NCBI RefSeq assembly: GCF_030066995.1
Contig: NZ_JASJAP010000001.1
Location: 434,001 to 498,000, forward strand
DNA: 64,000 nucleotides
Direction: 5' to 3'
Origin: Erythrobacter sp.
GTDB taxonomy: Bacteria > Pseudomonadota > Alphaproteobacteria > Sphingomonadales > Sphingomonadaceae
The notes beneath the pieces were generated by a model, which was not told where the DNA came from, made no database searches, and saw only the letters and a program-made list of their open reading frames with translations. Positions 1-8,831 of the stretch are shown piece after piece. Each line of letters opens with the position of its first letter. The stretch's first letter is position 1. Made by a program: the position numbers and the translations under genes.

Positions 1-601
1 CCTGCACAGCCTCATCTGTGGTGCAATCATAACCGTGCGCGATCTGGATTTCTTCCTTTACCGCGAACATATTCTGGCAAGCTCCGGTGATGATGTAGAG
101 AAGCGAAACCGAGGGGGCCTCTTTCGGAAAGACCCCACTTTTCTTCAGGGTTTCGAGCAAGAGCCGGGCCTTGCTGTGGCCTTCGCGCATATATCGGTTG
201 ATCGCGATTTCCAGTCGATCCGAGGCAGCCACGGATTCGTGCAGCATGATCCGGGCATGCTCGGGATGGCGCGCGCAATAATAGACATACTTTCGCAGCC
301 ATTCGCGAAAAGCTTCGCGATCACCACGGGCCAGTCGCTCGCTCTCTTGGGCGGTGACAGCGATTTCCCGGTCCAGCCGCTTGAACAAGAACTCGACTGC
401 GGCGAGCCAGAGTTCGTCCTTGGTCTTGTAGTGATAGCGAATATTGCCATGGGTCAGGCCGACCCGCGCCGCGATATCGCGCAACCGCGCCCGTTCGAAC
501 CCTTTCTCAGCAAACTCTTCCAGCGCGCTTTGCAAGATGTCAGCCCGAGAGCGTTTGGAATCGTACTTCTTCTTAGCAGATCGCTGGCGCAGCTTTTCCA
601 T
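1..601 (-). CDS. TetR-family transcriptional regulator (C-terminus beyond window)
   Basis: The reverse strand from 601 reads MEKLRQRSAKKKYDSKRSRA and stays open to the left edge. An N-terminal TetR helix-turn-helix is visible: an ADILQSALEEFAEKGF helix, then RLRDIAARVGLTHGNIRYHY, the typical recognition helix followed by the Y-x-Y-x-x-K-x-x-L turn. The rest is an all-helical ligand domain of the usual kind. The gene is divergent from the transporter that starts at 665, with only 63 bp between the start codons, so it probably represses that transporter or itself from this gap. The reading frame is open further upstream, but ATG 601 gives the normal N-terminal distance to the HTH. The ligand is unknown. 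Confidence 0.88.
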   Translation of the reverse strand, partial: MEKLRQRSAKKKYDSKRSRADILQSALEEFAEKGFERARLRDIAARVGLTHGNIRYHYKTKDELWLAAVEFLFKRLDREIAVTAQESERLARGDREAFREWLRKYVYYCARHPEHARIMLHESVAASDRLEIAINRYMREGHSKARLLLETLKKSGVFPKEAPSVSLLYIITGACQNMFAVKEEIQIAHGYDCTTDEAVQ

Positions 602-664
602 ACAGCTCGGGCTACCATACAGGTCTGCCGCCTCGCAATGATCCCGCGAGAAGGAGGCTAAGCG

Positions 665-2038
665 ATGCCCAGATCCCCGAAAGTCCCTTTTCCATCGCGG
701 CTGGGCTTCGGTATCGGCGATTTGTCGTTCGTACTGATCTGGCAGGGCACCGCGCTGTTCCTGATGTATTTTTACACCGACGTCATGGGCATTGCCCCTG
801 CTGTTGCCGGCGCAATCTATCTTGTCGCCATGATCTGGGACGCGATCACGGACCCTATCATTGCAACCCTTGCCGAACGTGCGCGGGTCACGCGCTGGGG
901 CAAGTATCGCCCGTGGCTCTTGTTCGGGGCTGTGCCGCTGGCCGTCAGCTATCCGCTTGCGTTCTCTACCCCCGGCCCGCTCGAGATTGATCCGGTTGTC
1001 TGGGCTCTGGTCACGCATTTGCTGCTGCGCACGGCCTACACGCTGGTGAGCATGCCCTTTAACGCCTTGCAGGCCCGCCTGACTGACGACGCGCAAGAAC
1101 GCGCGGTGCTGGCGGGATTCCGCATGGCTGGTGCCGCGAGCGGCGGTCTCATGGTCGCGGTCATGACCCCGGTCATGGTCTCGCTTTATGGCCCAGGCCG
1201 AGAAGCCGATGCCTATTTTGCCGCAGCCTGCCTTGGCGGGGTGATCACGTTCGTCAGTCTCGGACTATGCTTTGCCTTCATGCGCGAACCTCATCGCGAA
1301 GATGACCATATGGAGCGCCCTCCTTTCCTGCAGGATTTGGCTCAGATGGGGCCGCTCTTCCTGCGCAATCCGCCGCTGATCCGGGTCTTCTCGGTGATCA
1401 TCCTCGGCTCTGTCTGCATCGGCATGTTCAGCAAGAACGTCCTCTACCATTTCAAGTACGACTTGGTTCAGCCCGATCTGGTCGTCTGGGCGCTTACCTT
1501 GCCTGCTATGTTGCTGATCGCGACTGTCCCCTTCTGGGTTTGGCTGGCTGGCAAACGGTCCAAACGCGATGCCTTGGCCGGCGGGATATCGATCGCACTT
1601 GTCGGCTATCTCGTGTTCTATTTTTATTCGGGCGCAAACATTGTCCTTATCATGACGGTCATTTGCGTCATTGGCTTCGGCGTAGCCGCTTTACCGGTAA
1701 TGTATTGGTCCATGCTGCCCGACACCATTGAGTATGGCGAAGCGATGCTCGGTGTTCGCGCCGAGGCGAAGACATTTGGCTTCGCCGCCTTTGCCCAAAA
1801 GGCGGCGATCGGGATCAACGCTCTGCTCTTGGGTCAGCTTCTGGGCTGGGCCGGGTTTGAAGCCAATGTTGACCAAAGCGAGGCAACACTGGCGGGAATG
1901 AAGGCCATCATGGCCCTGATCCCTGCGCTGGGCTGTGTTGCCATTCTGCTCATCATTCGCGGTTACGAACTCGACCGCGCTCGCCACGCCGAATTGGTTG
2001 AGATCGCCTCTGCTCACCGTGAACAAGCAAAGACATGA
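665..2038 (+). CDS. MFS transporter, GPH (glycoside-pentoside-hexuronide:cation) type
   Basis: 457-residue polytopic membrane protein with about 12 hydrophobic segments. The early cytoplasmic loop has the GPH/MFS_2 signature: IWDAITDPIIATLAERAR followed by WGKYRPWLL, which corresponds to D-x-x-x-D-P and R-x-R-P-W in the melibiose/xyloside symporters. A second copy of the fold begins near residue 230 after a short charged loop. GPH carriers usually move a sugar or glycoside with H+ or Na+, but sphingomonads have many paralogs with unknown substrates. A strong Shine-Dalgarno (AAGGAGG, 652-658) precedes the ATG. The divergent TetR gene is the likely regulator. The next two genes are convergent, ending 15 bp downstream. 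Confidence 0.85.
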   Translation: MPRSPKVPFPSRLGFGIGDLSFVLIWQGTALFLMYFYTDVMGIAPAVAGAIYLVAMIWDAITDPIIATLAERARVTRWGKYRPWLLFGAVPLAVSYPLAFSTPGPLEIDPVVWALVTHLLLRTAYTLVSMPFNALQARLTDDAQERAVLAGFRMAGAASGGLMVAVMTPVMVSLYGPGREADAYFAAACLGGVITFVSLGLCFAFMREPHREDDHMERPPFLQDLAQMGPLFLRNPPLIRVFSVIILGSVCIGMFSKNVLYHFKYDLVQPDLVVWALTLPAMLLIATVPFWVWLAGKRSKRDALAGGISIALVGYLVFYFYSGANIVLIMTVICVIGFGVAALPVMYWSMLPDTIEYGEAMLGVRAEAKTFGFAAFAQKAAIGINALLLGQLLGWAGFEANVDQSEATLAGMKAIMALIPALGCVAILLIIRGYELDRARHAELVEIASAHREQAKT

Positions 2039-2052
2039 GCAACGGCGGCCGC

Positions 2053-2922
2053 TCAGAAATGCCGAGCGAGATCGTTCAGCGCCATCAACGTCTGCGGAAT
2101 AATGCTGATATGGCCTAGCTCGTCGTAGATCCGCAGGTCTGCATGCGGGATCAGGCTTGCCGTATGGTGCGCCATGAAGACCGGGATCAGGGTATCTTCA
2201 CCCCCGTGCACAAGGATAACTGGGCACTCGATCGCGCCGACGTCAAAGCTTCTCCAGCCCGGCCCGTGCGGCCCATCGGCAATTCGGTCATCGACGAAAC
2301 CCTGCACCCCAAAGGCAAAGTTTTCCCGGCGGTTCGCTTCGGCGTTGGCCAGCATCGCCGGATCGGCAAGAACCGCCATGTCGGCTTTCGAAAGATCGGT
2401 GAACAGTCCCAGCATTTTGCTGCCATCCTCGCCGAAGCGATCCTGTGTCAGAGAGATCGCAGCCTCGCGATCGGGAGCGTTCCAGACATCATGGTTCCAA
2501 ACCCCAGGCATGCCTTCTGCCGCAGGAGCGTGATGCATATCGGTGTTAGCACAGCTTGCCACAACACCGGCAACGCGCTCGGGCGCGTTTGCGGCGAGTG
2601 CGAGCGCATATCCTCCGCCGGTGGAGATTCCGGCAGTCAGGAACCGCCCAAGGCCGAGAGCATCCGCAACGGCAAGGGCATCGCTGCACCATCCGCCAAT
2701 CGTGCGTCCGGGCTGCGGCGTTGACAGGCCATAGCCTGGCCGGTCGATGCCGATCAGCCGCAAATCAAGACTCGCATCGGCTACGCCTGCTGCCGCGCCC
2801 GCAGGTTCCTTCCGGCTCCCCGGCCCGCCATGACACCACAAGACGGGCACACCGCCAGGTTCGCCATAATCACAATAGCCGACTGTGCGTCCATCCGGCA
2901 TCTTCAGAGTGTGATCGGCCAC
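2053..2922 (-). CDS. alpha/beta-fold hydrolase
   Basis: Serine hydrolase of the alpha/beta fold. Visible are the oxyanion loop HGGPGSR, the nucleophile elbow GISTGGG (Ser between Gly residues), the acid in VHGGEDTLIP and the catalytic His in ELGHISI near the C-terminus. This matches proline-iminopeptidase or haloalkane dehalogenase-like hydrolases, but the substrate is not predictable. The frame is open up to 2991, which would overlap the preceding gene by 55 bp. GTG 2922, just after that gene's stop at 2937, gives MADHTLKMPDGRTVGY, where family members usually begin, and an AGGA lies upstream. It is probably cotranscribed with the dioxygenase-like gene behind it. Confidence 0.82.
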   Translation of the reverse strand: MADHTLKMPDGRTVGYCDYGEPGGVPVLWCHGGPGSRKEPAGAAAGVADASLDLRLIGIDRPGYGLSTPQPGRTIGGWCSDALAVADALGLGRFLTAGISTGGGYALALAANAPERVAGVVASCANTDMHHAPAAEGMPGVWNHDVWNAPDREAAISLTQDRFGEDGSKMLGLFTDLSKADMAVLADPAMLANAEANRRENFAFGVQGFVDDRIADGPHGPGWRSFDVGAIECPVILVHGGEDTLIPVFMAHHTASLIPHADLRIYDELGHISIIPQTLMALNDLARHF

Positions 2923-2936
2923 GCGTCGTGAGGTCC

Positions 2937-3875
2937 TTATGCTGGCGTCTGTTCCGAAACCAAGGCGTCGCGGTAGGGGGTCAGATTCCATCCTGGGTAC
3001 CGCAATTGCGCGCGTTTCAGTGTCGTCTCGCTCCAGAACGCATGGCCTGGCAACGGCACGCCGAAACAGGCGAGTTGCTCAGGGCTCGCATGATCGAATA
3101 TCTTGTTCCAAGGCTTCTGAATATCATTGGCCCACGCATGAAAGGCGATGTTCTCATCGCCTGCACGCTTGAAGCACGCCATCACCGCATAGCGACAGCC
3201 ATCAGGCGCCGTCATATTTGTGCCGCGGTGATAAACATCGATGCTGTAAGGCAGAATGCTTCCGGCGGGCGACGCGGCGGAGGCCGCCACCTCTTTCAGC
3301 GCGCTTTGCATTTCAGCTTGATCGCTAGAGCCGAGAGACAGAGTGTCCTCGGGTGCCGCAATAGGCGCGGCGCGGCTTTTCGGCACGTAGTGTGTTGGCC
3401 CGTGGGCTTCGGTAACATCGGTGAAATAGCAGATAATCGTCACGCATTTCATATGCGCCTGCTCTGACGGCACGGTCAGCGTATGATTTACAAAGTCGCA
3501 GTGAAAGGGCTGATCATAGTCCGCGTCCCCTGTAAACTTCGCCCAGGCCTGGCATTGATAGAGATGGACAGCGTCGGTTCTCAGGAAATCCTTGGCCAAA
3601 TTGATGAGCGCTGGATGCACGCCGATCAGGTTCAGCGCGGGCGAGCAATCAAACGGTATCGGCTGCAATCCCGTGAACTGCGCCAGGTCGAATGTGCCGA
3701 TCTTGTCGCCTTTCGTAGACGTTGCAGCCGTTTCTGATTTCGATTTGGTGCCGAACACAGCTTCGAAGTCCGCCCGAACGGCGGCAACCTCGTCAGGCGT
3801 GAAGAACCTGTCGATGAGAACGCCGCCTTCTTGGGTCCAGGCCTCAACATGTTCCCTAGAATGACGGACGCTCAC
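2937..3875 (-). CDS. phytanoyl-CoA dioxygenase (PhyH) family protein
   Basis: Fe(II)/2-oxoglutarate oxygenase of the PhyH type. It starts MSVRHSREHVEAWTQEGG and continues VLIDRFFTPDEVAAVRADF, the typical PhyH opening. Metal ligands are the H-x-D in QPFHCDF and the distal His in VYHRGTNMT, whose following Arg can bind 2-oxoglutarate. Start: GTG 3875 has a good Shine-Dalgarno (GAGGGG about 6 nt upstream); the frame remains open to 3947, but that extension looks non-coding. The 3' end abuts the alpha/beta hydrolase, suggesting a two-gene operon. The substrate is unknown; bacterial PhyH proteins hydroxylate varied small molecules. Confidence 0.82.
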   Translation of the reverse strand: MSVRHSREHVEAWTQEGGVLIDRFFTPDEVAAVRADFEAVFGTKSKSETAATSTKGDKIGTFDLAQFTGLQPIPFDCSPALNLIGVHPALINLAKDFLRTDAVHLYQCQAWAKFTGDADYDQPFHCDFVNHTLTVPSEQAHMKCVTIICYFTDVTEAHGPTHYVPKSRAAPIAAPEDTLSLGSSDQAEMQSALKEVAASAASPAGSILPYSIDVYHRGTNMTAPDGCRYAVMACFKRAGDENIAFHAWANDIQKPWNKIFDHASPEQLACFGVPLPGHAFWSETTLKRAQLRYPGWNLTPYRDALVSEQTPA

Positions 3876-4492
3876 ACTGTTCCCCTCATGACCGAGTAAC
3901 CCGAAGTGTTGATTCCCGCCCGAAAGACACGACGAAGGCCGATGCACTTGCCCTTGCCGGCGGACTGGAGTGGTTTGCGCCTATAATGCTTAGAAGCTCT
4001 CATTTTATGTTGCTCTATGTGTCGGCGGATCATTTTATCCAGCAGGATAGGAAAATTCATACGACCCTGACAAGCGAAATCTGTCAAGCTCAGGTGAACG
4101 ACCCGAGCCCGATATTGACTGCGCAGTAAAGTGTCTGCTCTCCCGCCTGGTCAAAGACTTTAACCGACGGAGTTTCGAAACGAGGCCGCTTTTGGTGATC
4201 TTGAGCATAGAGCCGACCTTCCGCTTCACATCCCCATTACTCTCGCATGGAACGCGAGAATCCAGTCATTCTTCCTCTTAAGTAGCGGTTGGCTGCACGG
4301 GCAAAACGGTCGAGGTCAAACCTTCCGATAAGGCGCTCAACCCCGTAGCTGCATAAGCGCATGCGTCAGGGTATTCTACGTGGCCATCGCAGAGCGACGG
4401 GTCCGAGGCATATTCGCTGGATCTGCGCTGATGCAGATCCAGCGGTTGCCAGTTAACGCGGTTTTCTCAAACGCTTCTCTATTGGGGCTTCC
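3876..4492. other. 617-bp gap without a convincing gene; contains a perfect hairpin
   Basis: No frame here has the codon bias of the neighbours, and base composition is more A/T-rich than the flanks. The only structure recognised is the 30-nt hairpin at 4415-4444, annotated separately. The promoters of the leftward PhyH gene and the rightward orphan gene should lie in this stretch, but no clear -35/-10 pair was recognised. Confidence 0.5.
4415..4444. repeat. perfect 12-bp-stem, 6-nt-loop inverted repeat
   Basis: CGCTGGATCTGC (4415-4426) is followed by the loop GCTGAT and the exact reverse complement GCAGATCCAGCG (4433-4444). It lies 48 bp before the ATG at 4493. No T-run follows on either side, so it is not a standard intrinsic terminator. 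It could be a leader RNA structure, an operator or the scar of a mobile element. Confidence 0.75.
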
Positions 4493-5761
4493 ATGGACAG
4501 TGCCTTTATTCATCCCGCGCCCGATTGGACACCTACTCTGCGGTGGGGAGATTCAATTCCCATGAAGTGGGTTCGTGTGTCTGACGGATTGTGGTTCGTG
4601 TGGCCGCCAAGACAGTTTTCGACCGAAGAACCCAACGGCCTGAATATTTGGCGAAACAACAACGGTCGGGACGATACTTACAAGCCCGATCGACCATCCC
4701 ACTTTGCTTCAATGGACTTGCCCGCGCCCGAGTACTGCATTCCTGAGAAGCCAGTCAGCTGGCACGGCGATCATCAAGCAAGCTGGGATAGCTACCCCGA
4801 TGGACGAACGTTCGTGAAATTGAGTAAATTTGACGTAGCCTTTGAGCGCGCCAAGGTCAGTTTCCGGTTCGCGCGTAGTTTTCTTAGTCATGAACTGGGC
4901 TACTACTACCCAGAGTTCATAGACAGCCCGCCCATAGCGCCCGCGTGTAAATGGGCAGCGGGCAATTTCGGAGCACGTTCTTCTCCAAATGCTGAGCAGA
5001 GAATCTGGCATTATCCTACCCCGGATGGCCGTCGCTGGGTCGGAACCTTCGATATCGAACCGGAAGGCCTGACTTTTCATCGCCTCTCTGAGCTGCCTCC
5101 GCCATTTCTGCCCTCGGATAAGGAGGTTGCAGCAGAACTCGCTACGATTGAGGAAGAGAAGAAATGGGCTGGCGACCTCTGGCCGTTATCTCAGATGCAA
5201 CGCGATATGGCAGAATCTGACGAATTCATGGAGCTTATCAGAGTAGATGATTTTGCTCGGCAATTTCGTCTTTTCTTTATGAATAATGAAATGGTCCATT
5301 TGCGAAGCGGAAAGAGGGTTAGAACGACAACGGATGATACGGGAGCTTGGCTACTCGCTGATCTCCGTTGCTATCATGAGCGTTGGCAGCAATGTGACCA
5401 CTATCCCAGGGAAGGGGAGGATCCGGCTGCACGCGATACGATTGTTCGGTTGTTTGCAGAGGTTGGCTATGCACCTTTAGAGGTGGAATTCGACGGGGAC
5501 GCTTACCTTGAAAGACTACGGTCCATTTGGGAGACAATGCCTCTCAAGGTGAAGCGGGTAGTGCTCGCCGAAGATGGCAAGGTTCAGGCTCTAGTGCTGG
5601 CGTGGGCGATGGGTGAGTTCTGGTCTCAGGAAAATGGTTGGATCACCGAACTGCAAGACGGTTCCAGTGAAGAAATTCGATTGAGAGGCGGTCATATCCC
5701 TGATGCTATCAAGATAGCGCAGATGGTGGAGGAAGGTCTGCTTTCCGACAAGAGCACATAG
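4493..5761 (+). CDS. hypothetical protein, compositionally atypical orphan
   Basis: 422-residue soluble protein that I do not recognise. It is rich in Trp, Tyr, Phe and acidic residues and has no signal peptide or membrane segment. The N-terminal ~200 residues are aromatic (for example WFVWPPRQF and ELGYYYPEF). The middle has a charged helix (AAELATIEEEKKWAGDLW), and the C-terminal half has alpha/beta-like stretches such as MPLKVKRVVLAEDGKVQ. Codon use is clearly less G/C-biased than the neighbours (many TTT, AAA, GAA, AAT), and it stands alone next to the 3' end of tRNA-Leu, both hinting at horizontal acquisition. An internal ATG at 4562 (MKWVRVSDGLW) is an alternative start. Confidence 0.7.
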   Translation: MDSAFIHPAPDWTPTLRWGDSIPMKWVRVSDGLWFVWPPRQFSTEEPNGLNIWRNNNGRDDTYKPDRPSHFASMDLPAPEYCIPEKPVSWHGDHQASWDSYPDGRTFVKLSKFDVAFERAKVSFRFARSFLSHELGYYYPEFIDSPPIAPACKWAAGNFGARSSPNAEQRIWHYPTPDGRRWVGTFDIEPEGLTFHRLSELPPPFLPSDKEVAAELATIEEEKKWAGDLWPLSQMQRDMAESDEFMELIRVDDFARQFRLFFMNNEMVHLRSGKRVRTTTDDTGAWLLADLRCYHERWQQCDHYPREGEDPAARDTIVRLFAEVGYAPLEVEFDGDAYLERLRSIWETMPLKVKRVVLAEDGKVQALVLAWAMGEFWSQENGWITELQDGSSEEIRLRGGHIPDAIKIAQMVEEGLLSDKST

Positions 5762-6028
5762 CTCTCGAATGTCGGGGGGTGGGTCGCTAGCCGAATGACA
5801 GTTTTCAAGTATCTTTCGACTACAAGCGGACAGTCTGCAAACGGCCCAGATTATGCCGTTACCGAGCATCGGGCGAGATCGGAATTGGCGGATTGCGAAG
5901 GTCGATTGGGTTGAACATAGGACACCATGCGGCAACACCACATCGCGAATATTGAGGTGGCCGAAAAGGTGGACCATACTTCGCAACATGACCCAAGATA
6001 CTGAGTTTGTTGAACGTTTATAGGGAAA

Positions 6029-6115
6029 TGGTGCCCAGAAGAGGACTCGAACCTCCACGCCCTTGCGAGCGCCGCCACCTGAAGACGGTGCGTCTACCAA
6101 TTCCGCCATCTGGGC
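6029..6115 (-). tRNA. tRNA-Leu (anticodon CAG)
   Basis: The reverse strand reads as an 87-nt class II tRNA including an encoded CCA. The acceptor stem begins GCCCAGA and ends TCTGGGC-A-CCA. The D-loop has GGAATTGGTAGAC, and the anticodon stem-loop is CCGTC/TTCAGGT/GGCGG with CAG at positions 34-36. There is a long variable arm, and the T-arm contains GGTTCGAGTCC. The 3' end faces the atypical gene at 4493-5761, the usual geometry for tRNA-associated insertions, although no duplicated 3' tRNA fragment was found nearby. Confidence 0.95.
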
Positions 6116-6376
6116 ACGGGTGCGGTCGCAACTTGCTGCTGACGAACCGCGGGTAGGGGCGGGCCGATAGCGATCTTCGCGGCGTTCTGTCAACCGAATA
6201 TCGCCCTGGTGCTGCCATCGCTAAGGTCGACCCCTTGCAGCGGGTGACGATTTTTTCGCCACGCTGCGATAGCGAGCCGGGGACTGCTCAAATCTACCGC
6301 GACCACGATTGATTTCGCGTCGATCCTGGTCGAGTGTACGTTGCAAGTTGTTGGACGAGGCGAATTGGAGAACGCA

Positions 6377-7627
6377 GTGACGACGCGGCGCGACCTGCTC
6401 AGATACACGGCTCTTGGAGCAGCGGCTCTGGGAGTGCACGGCGAGGCCCTGGCCAGTCCCGCGTTCGCAGCGCAAGCTGAAGGCGCGATCGCTCTTCCGC
6501 CGCCGATCTCCAACGCCGAGCGTCAGGACCGCATCAAGCGCGCTCAGGCTCTCATGCAACAGCAGGGCATGGCCGGCATCGTGGTCGAAGCGGGCACATC
6601 GATGCTTTATTTTTCGGGGCTCGCGTGGGGACGGGGCAGCCGCCTGACCGCGCTGGTCATCCCCGCCACCGGCGCGCCGGTCATCGTCTCGCCTGCCTTT
6701 GAAGAGGGCAAACTGCGCGAGCTGATGGTGGTGGATATGGAAGTGCGCACCTGGCAGGAGCACGAAAGCCCCTTTGCCCGCATTGCCGGTGTCCTTGATG
6801 ACCGCGGGGCAAAAGGCGCGATCGGGCTGGAGCGCACGACGCGGTTTTTCGTGACCGAAGGCCTCAGGTCGGATGCCCCGGATCGCGCGCTGGTCTCAGC
6901 CAATGCGGTCGTCTCGGCGCTGAGACAGATCAAGAGCCCGCGCGAAATCGCGCTGATGCAGGCCGCGAGCGATATCACCATGGCGGCCTATCGCGACACC
7001 TACGCGCAGATCGAGACGGGTATGACGGGCGGCGATGTGAGCGCGTTGATGGAGGCGGCGACCCGGGCGCGCGGCGGACGGCCAACCTTTACCCTGGCGC
7101 TCGTCGGAGAAGCGAGCGCTTATCCCCACGGCTCCAAGAAGGTTTACCGCCTGAACGAAGGTGAGATCATCCTCATGGACTGCGGCTGCGATGTGCACGG
7201 TTACAAATCCGATATCTCACGCACCTGGGTGCACGGAGAGCCGAGCGCCGAGCATCGCCGGGTCTGGAACACGGCGCGGCGCGGCCAGGATATCGTGATG
7301 GAAACCGCGCGGATCGGCGCGCCGATTGGCGCGATCGATGACGCGGTGCGGCGGTACTATGAAAGAGAGGGTTGGGGCCCGGACTATACGCTGCCGGGCC
7401 TGTCGCATCGCACCGGACACGGCATCGGCATGGACGTGCACGAAGACCAGTTTGTGGTGCGCGGTAACGAAACCCCAATCGCTCCGGGGATGTGTTTTTC
7501 GAACGAGCCGGGCATTTATCTGCCGGGCCGCTTTGGCGTGCGGACCGAGGACTGCGTTTACATGACCGAAGACGGTCCGCGTCTTTTTACAAAGCGCGCG
7601 CCATCGATCGATCACCCGATGGGCTGA
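6377..7627 (+). CDS. exported Xaa-Pro aminopeptidase-like M24 metallopeptidase (Tat signal)
   Basis: The GTG start at 6377 (GGAG at 6367-6370) gives MTTRRDLLRYTALGAAALG, a twin-arginine signal with an Ala-rich h-region and a cleavage site near ASPAFA. A creatinase-like N-terminal domain follows, then the M24 pita-bread fold. All five metal ligands are visible: Asp in MDCGCDVHG, Asp in KSDISRTW, His in HRTGHGIGMD, Glu in NEPGIY and Glu in RTEDCVY. It is therefore probably a periplasmic dinuclear-metal aminopeptidase acting on X-Pro peptides. Upstream frame to 6341 is open but lacks the signal architecture. It is convergent with the DUF6607-like gene across a shared hairpin. Confidence 0.88.
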   Translation: MTTRRDLLRYTALGAAALGVHGEALASPAFAAQAEGAIALPPPISNAERQDRIKRAQALMQQQGMAGIVVEAGTSMLYFSGLAWGRGSRLTALVIPATGAPVIVSPAFEEGKLRELMVVDMEVRTWQEHESPFARIAGVLDDRGAKGAIGLERTTRFFVTEGLRSDAPDRALVSANAVVSALRQIKSPREIALMQAASDITMAAYRDTYAQIETGMTGGDVSALMEAATRARGGRPTFTLALVGEASAYPHGSKKVYRLNEGEIILMDCGCDVHGYKSDISRTWVHGEPSAEHRRVWNTARRGQDIVMETARIGAPIGAIDDAVRRYYEREGWGPDYTLPGLSHRTGHGIGMDVHEDQFVVRGNETPIAPGMCFSNEPGIYLPGRFGVRTEDCVYMTEDGPRLFTKRAPSIDHPMG

Positions 7628-7658
7628 ACGCCTTGGGCCGTGCGAGCCTTTCCGATGA

Positions 7659-7701
7659 AAAGCCCCGACCGGTGAAGAGCAGGACACCGAGCCGGGGCTT
7701 T
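7659..7701. terminator. bidirectional intrinsic-terminator-like hairpin
   Basis: AAAGCCCCG (7659-7667) pairs with CGGGGCTTT (7693-7701), and an inner CGGTG/CACCG pair extends the stem. Runs of A and T lie on the two outer arms. It sits between the 3' ends of the convergent M24 peptidase and DUF6607-like genes, so it could end transcripts from both strands. Confidence 0.75.
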
Positions 7702-7759
7702 GGAAGGGGCTTGGGGGAAACAGCCCTTTACGTGTTGGGGGCGAGAGCGGAAACTGCGC

Positions 7760-8770
7760 TCAGCCGCCGCGCATCGCGGCGCTGGTGCCTTCCTCGATCA
7801 TCGCAACCGCCTTGGCGCTGGCTTCCTGGGCCGGCGTTTCGCCCGTCTTGATTGCGTCCGCCATCTTGAGCAGCTCTCCGGCAATGGTCGTGCCCACTTC
7901 CGGGTTTTGCGCAATGATGATACCGCCGTTCTCGCGCATCACCTCGTCCCATTTCGCGCGCACCGCAGCCCAGTAATCCTTGGTCTTGTCCCAATAGGCC
8001 TCCGCGGCCTCAACGTTGTAATCGTCGAAGCGCTCATAGGTGTTGAGCACGTATTCCTGCACCACCGGGACCAGTTCGCCCGAACCGTCTTCGGCCGGCA
8101 TCATCTTGGTGTTGTCCTGCCAATGGATCCAGCCCTTGGGTGTGATCTGGTGGCGGTTGATGCCCCTGTAGCGATCGTAGATCGGGTCGCGCACCGCGTC
8201 GCGCCGGGCGAGGGGGCGCATGGTCCAGTTCGAGCGCCAGCGCTTGACGCCGTTGGTCACTTCCCATTCGCCCCATCCCGCGTAGCGCGGGCTGTCATCG
8301 ACCTGATAGACCGTCTGCGACCAGCGCCCGGCCCGCATCGCTTCGGGAACGTCGGTCAGCTCCCACGTGTCGCCACCGGAGAAGGTGAGGATTTTCTCGG
8401 GCTCGTACTGCCAATCCTGGCGCCAGTGCTTGACGACATAGGGTTCATCCGTCGTGCCCACGACCAGCAAGTGCTGGAGGACGATCTTGGTGCCCGTGTC
8501 TTCGATCACGCGGACCGATTCGTAGCCGCCCGAGACCTTTTTATCGATCGGAGTGTAGCCTTCCATCCAGGCGGTCGATTCCTGCATGTCGAAGGTGACG
8601 GCGAAATCGCCTGCCATCGAAAGGATCGTTTCGCGATCGGCCTCGAACGCGGCTTTGGCGGCGTCATCGCTGCGCACGATCGGGTCATCGGCAAGCGCGG
8701 GCGCGGGGGCAGCGGTGAGGGCGATGGCGGCAAGGCCGCTCGCAAGGAGTGTTTTCGATAGTTTCAGCAT
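7760..8770 (-). CDS. DUF6607-like exported protein paired with the heme receptor
   Basis: ATG 8770 gives a signal peptide (MLKLSKTLLASGLAAIALTA, cleavage after PALA) and a mature protein of about 310 residues rich in Trp and Tyr. Motifs include VVKHWRQDW, GGDTWELTDV and WGEWEVTNG. This pattern fits the DUF6607 family of periplasmic proteins, a call made from memory of the family. It starts 61 bp behind the TonB-dependent receptor on the same strand, so they are probably co-regulated. A biochemical role is not established; a periplasmic partner in heme handling is an inference from context. An in-frame upstream ATG at 8791 is less likely, since it puts seven residues before the signal peptide. 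Confidence 0.65.
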   Translation of the reverse strand: MLKLSKTLLASGLAAIALTAAPAPALADDPIVRSDDAAKAAFEADRETILSMAGDFAVTFDMQESTAWMEGYTPIDKKVSGGYESVRVIEDTGTKIVLQHLLVVGTTDEPYVVKHWRQDWQYEPEKILTFSGGDTWELTDVPEAMRAGRWSQTVYQVDDSPRYAGWGEWEVTNGVKRWRSNWTMRPLARRDAVRDPIYDRYRGINRHQITPKGWIHWQDNTKMMPAEDGSGELVPVVQEYVLNTYERFDDYNVEAAEAYWDKTKDYWAAVRAKWDEVMRENGGIIIAQNPEVGTTIAGELLKMADAIKTGETPAQEASAKAVAMIEEGTSAAMRGG

Positions 8771-8831
8771 GGCAGCGTATCCCAGTTCCATTTCGTGCTA
8801 TTGCGAATAATATACAACAAGTGGGCGGCGC

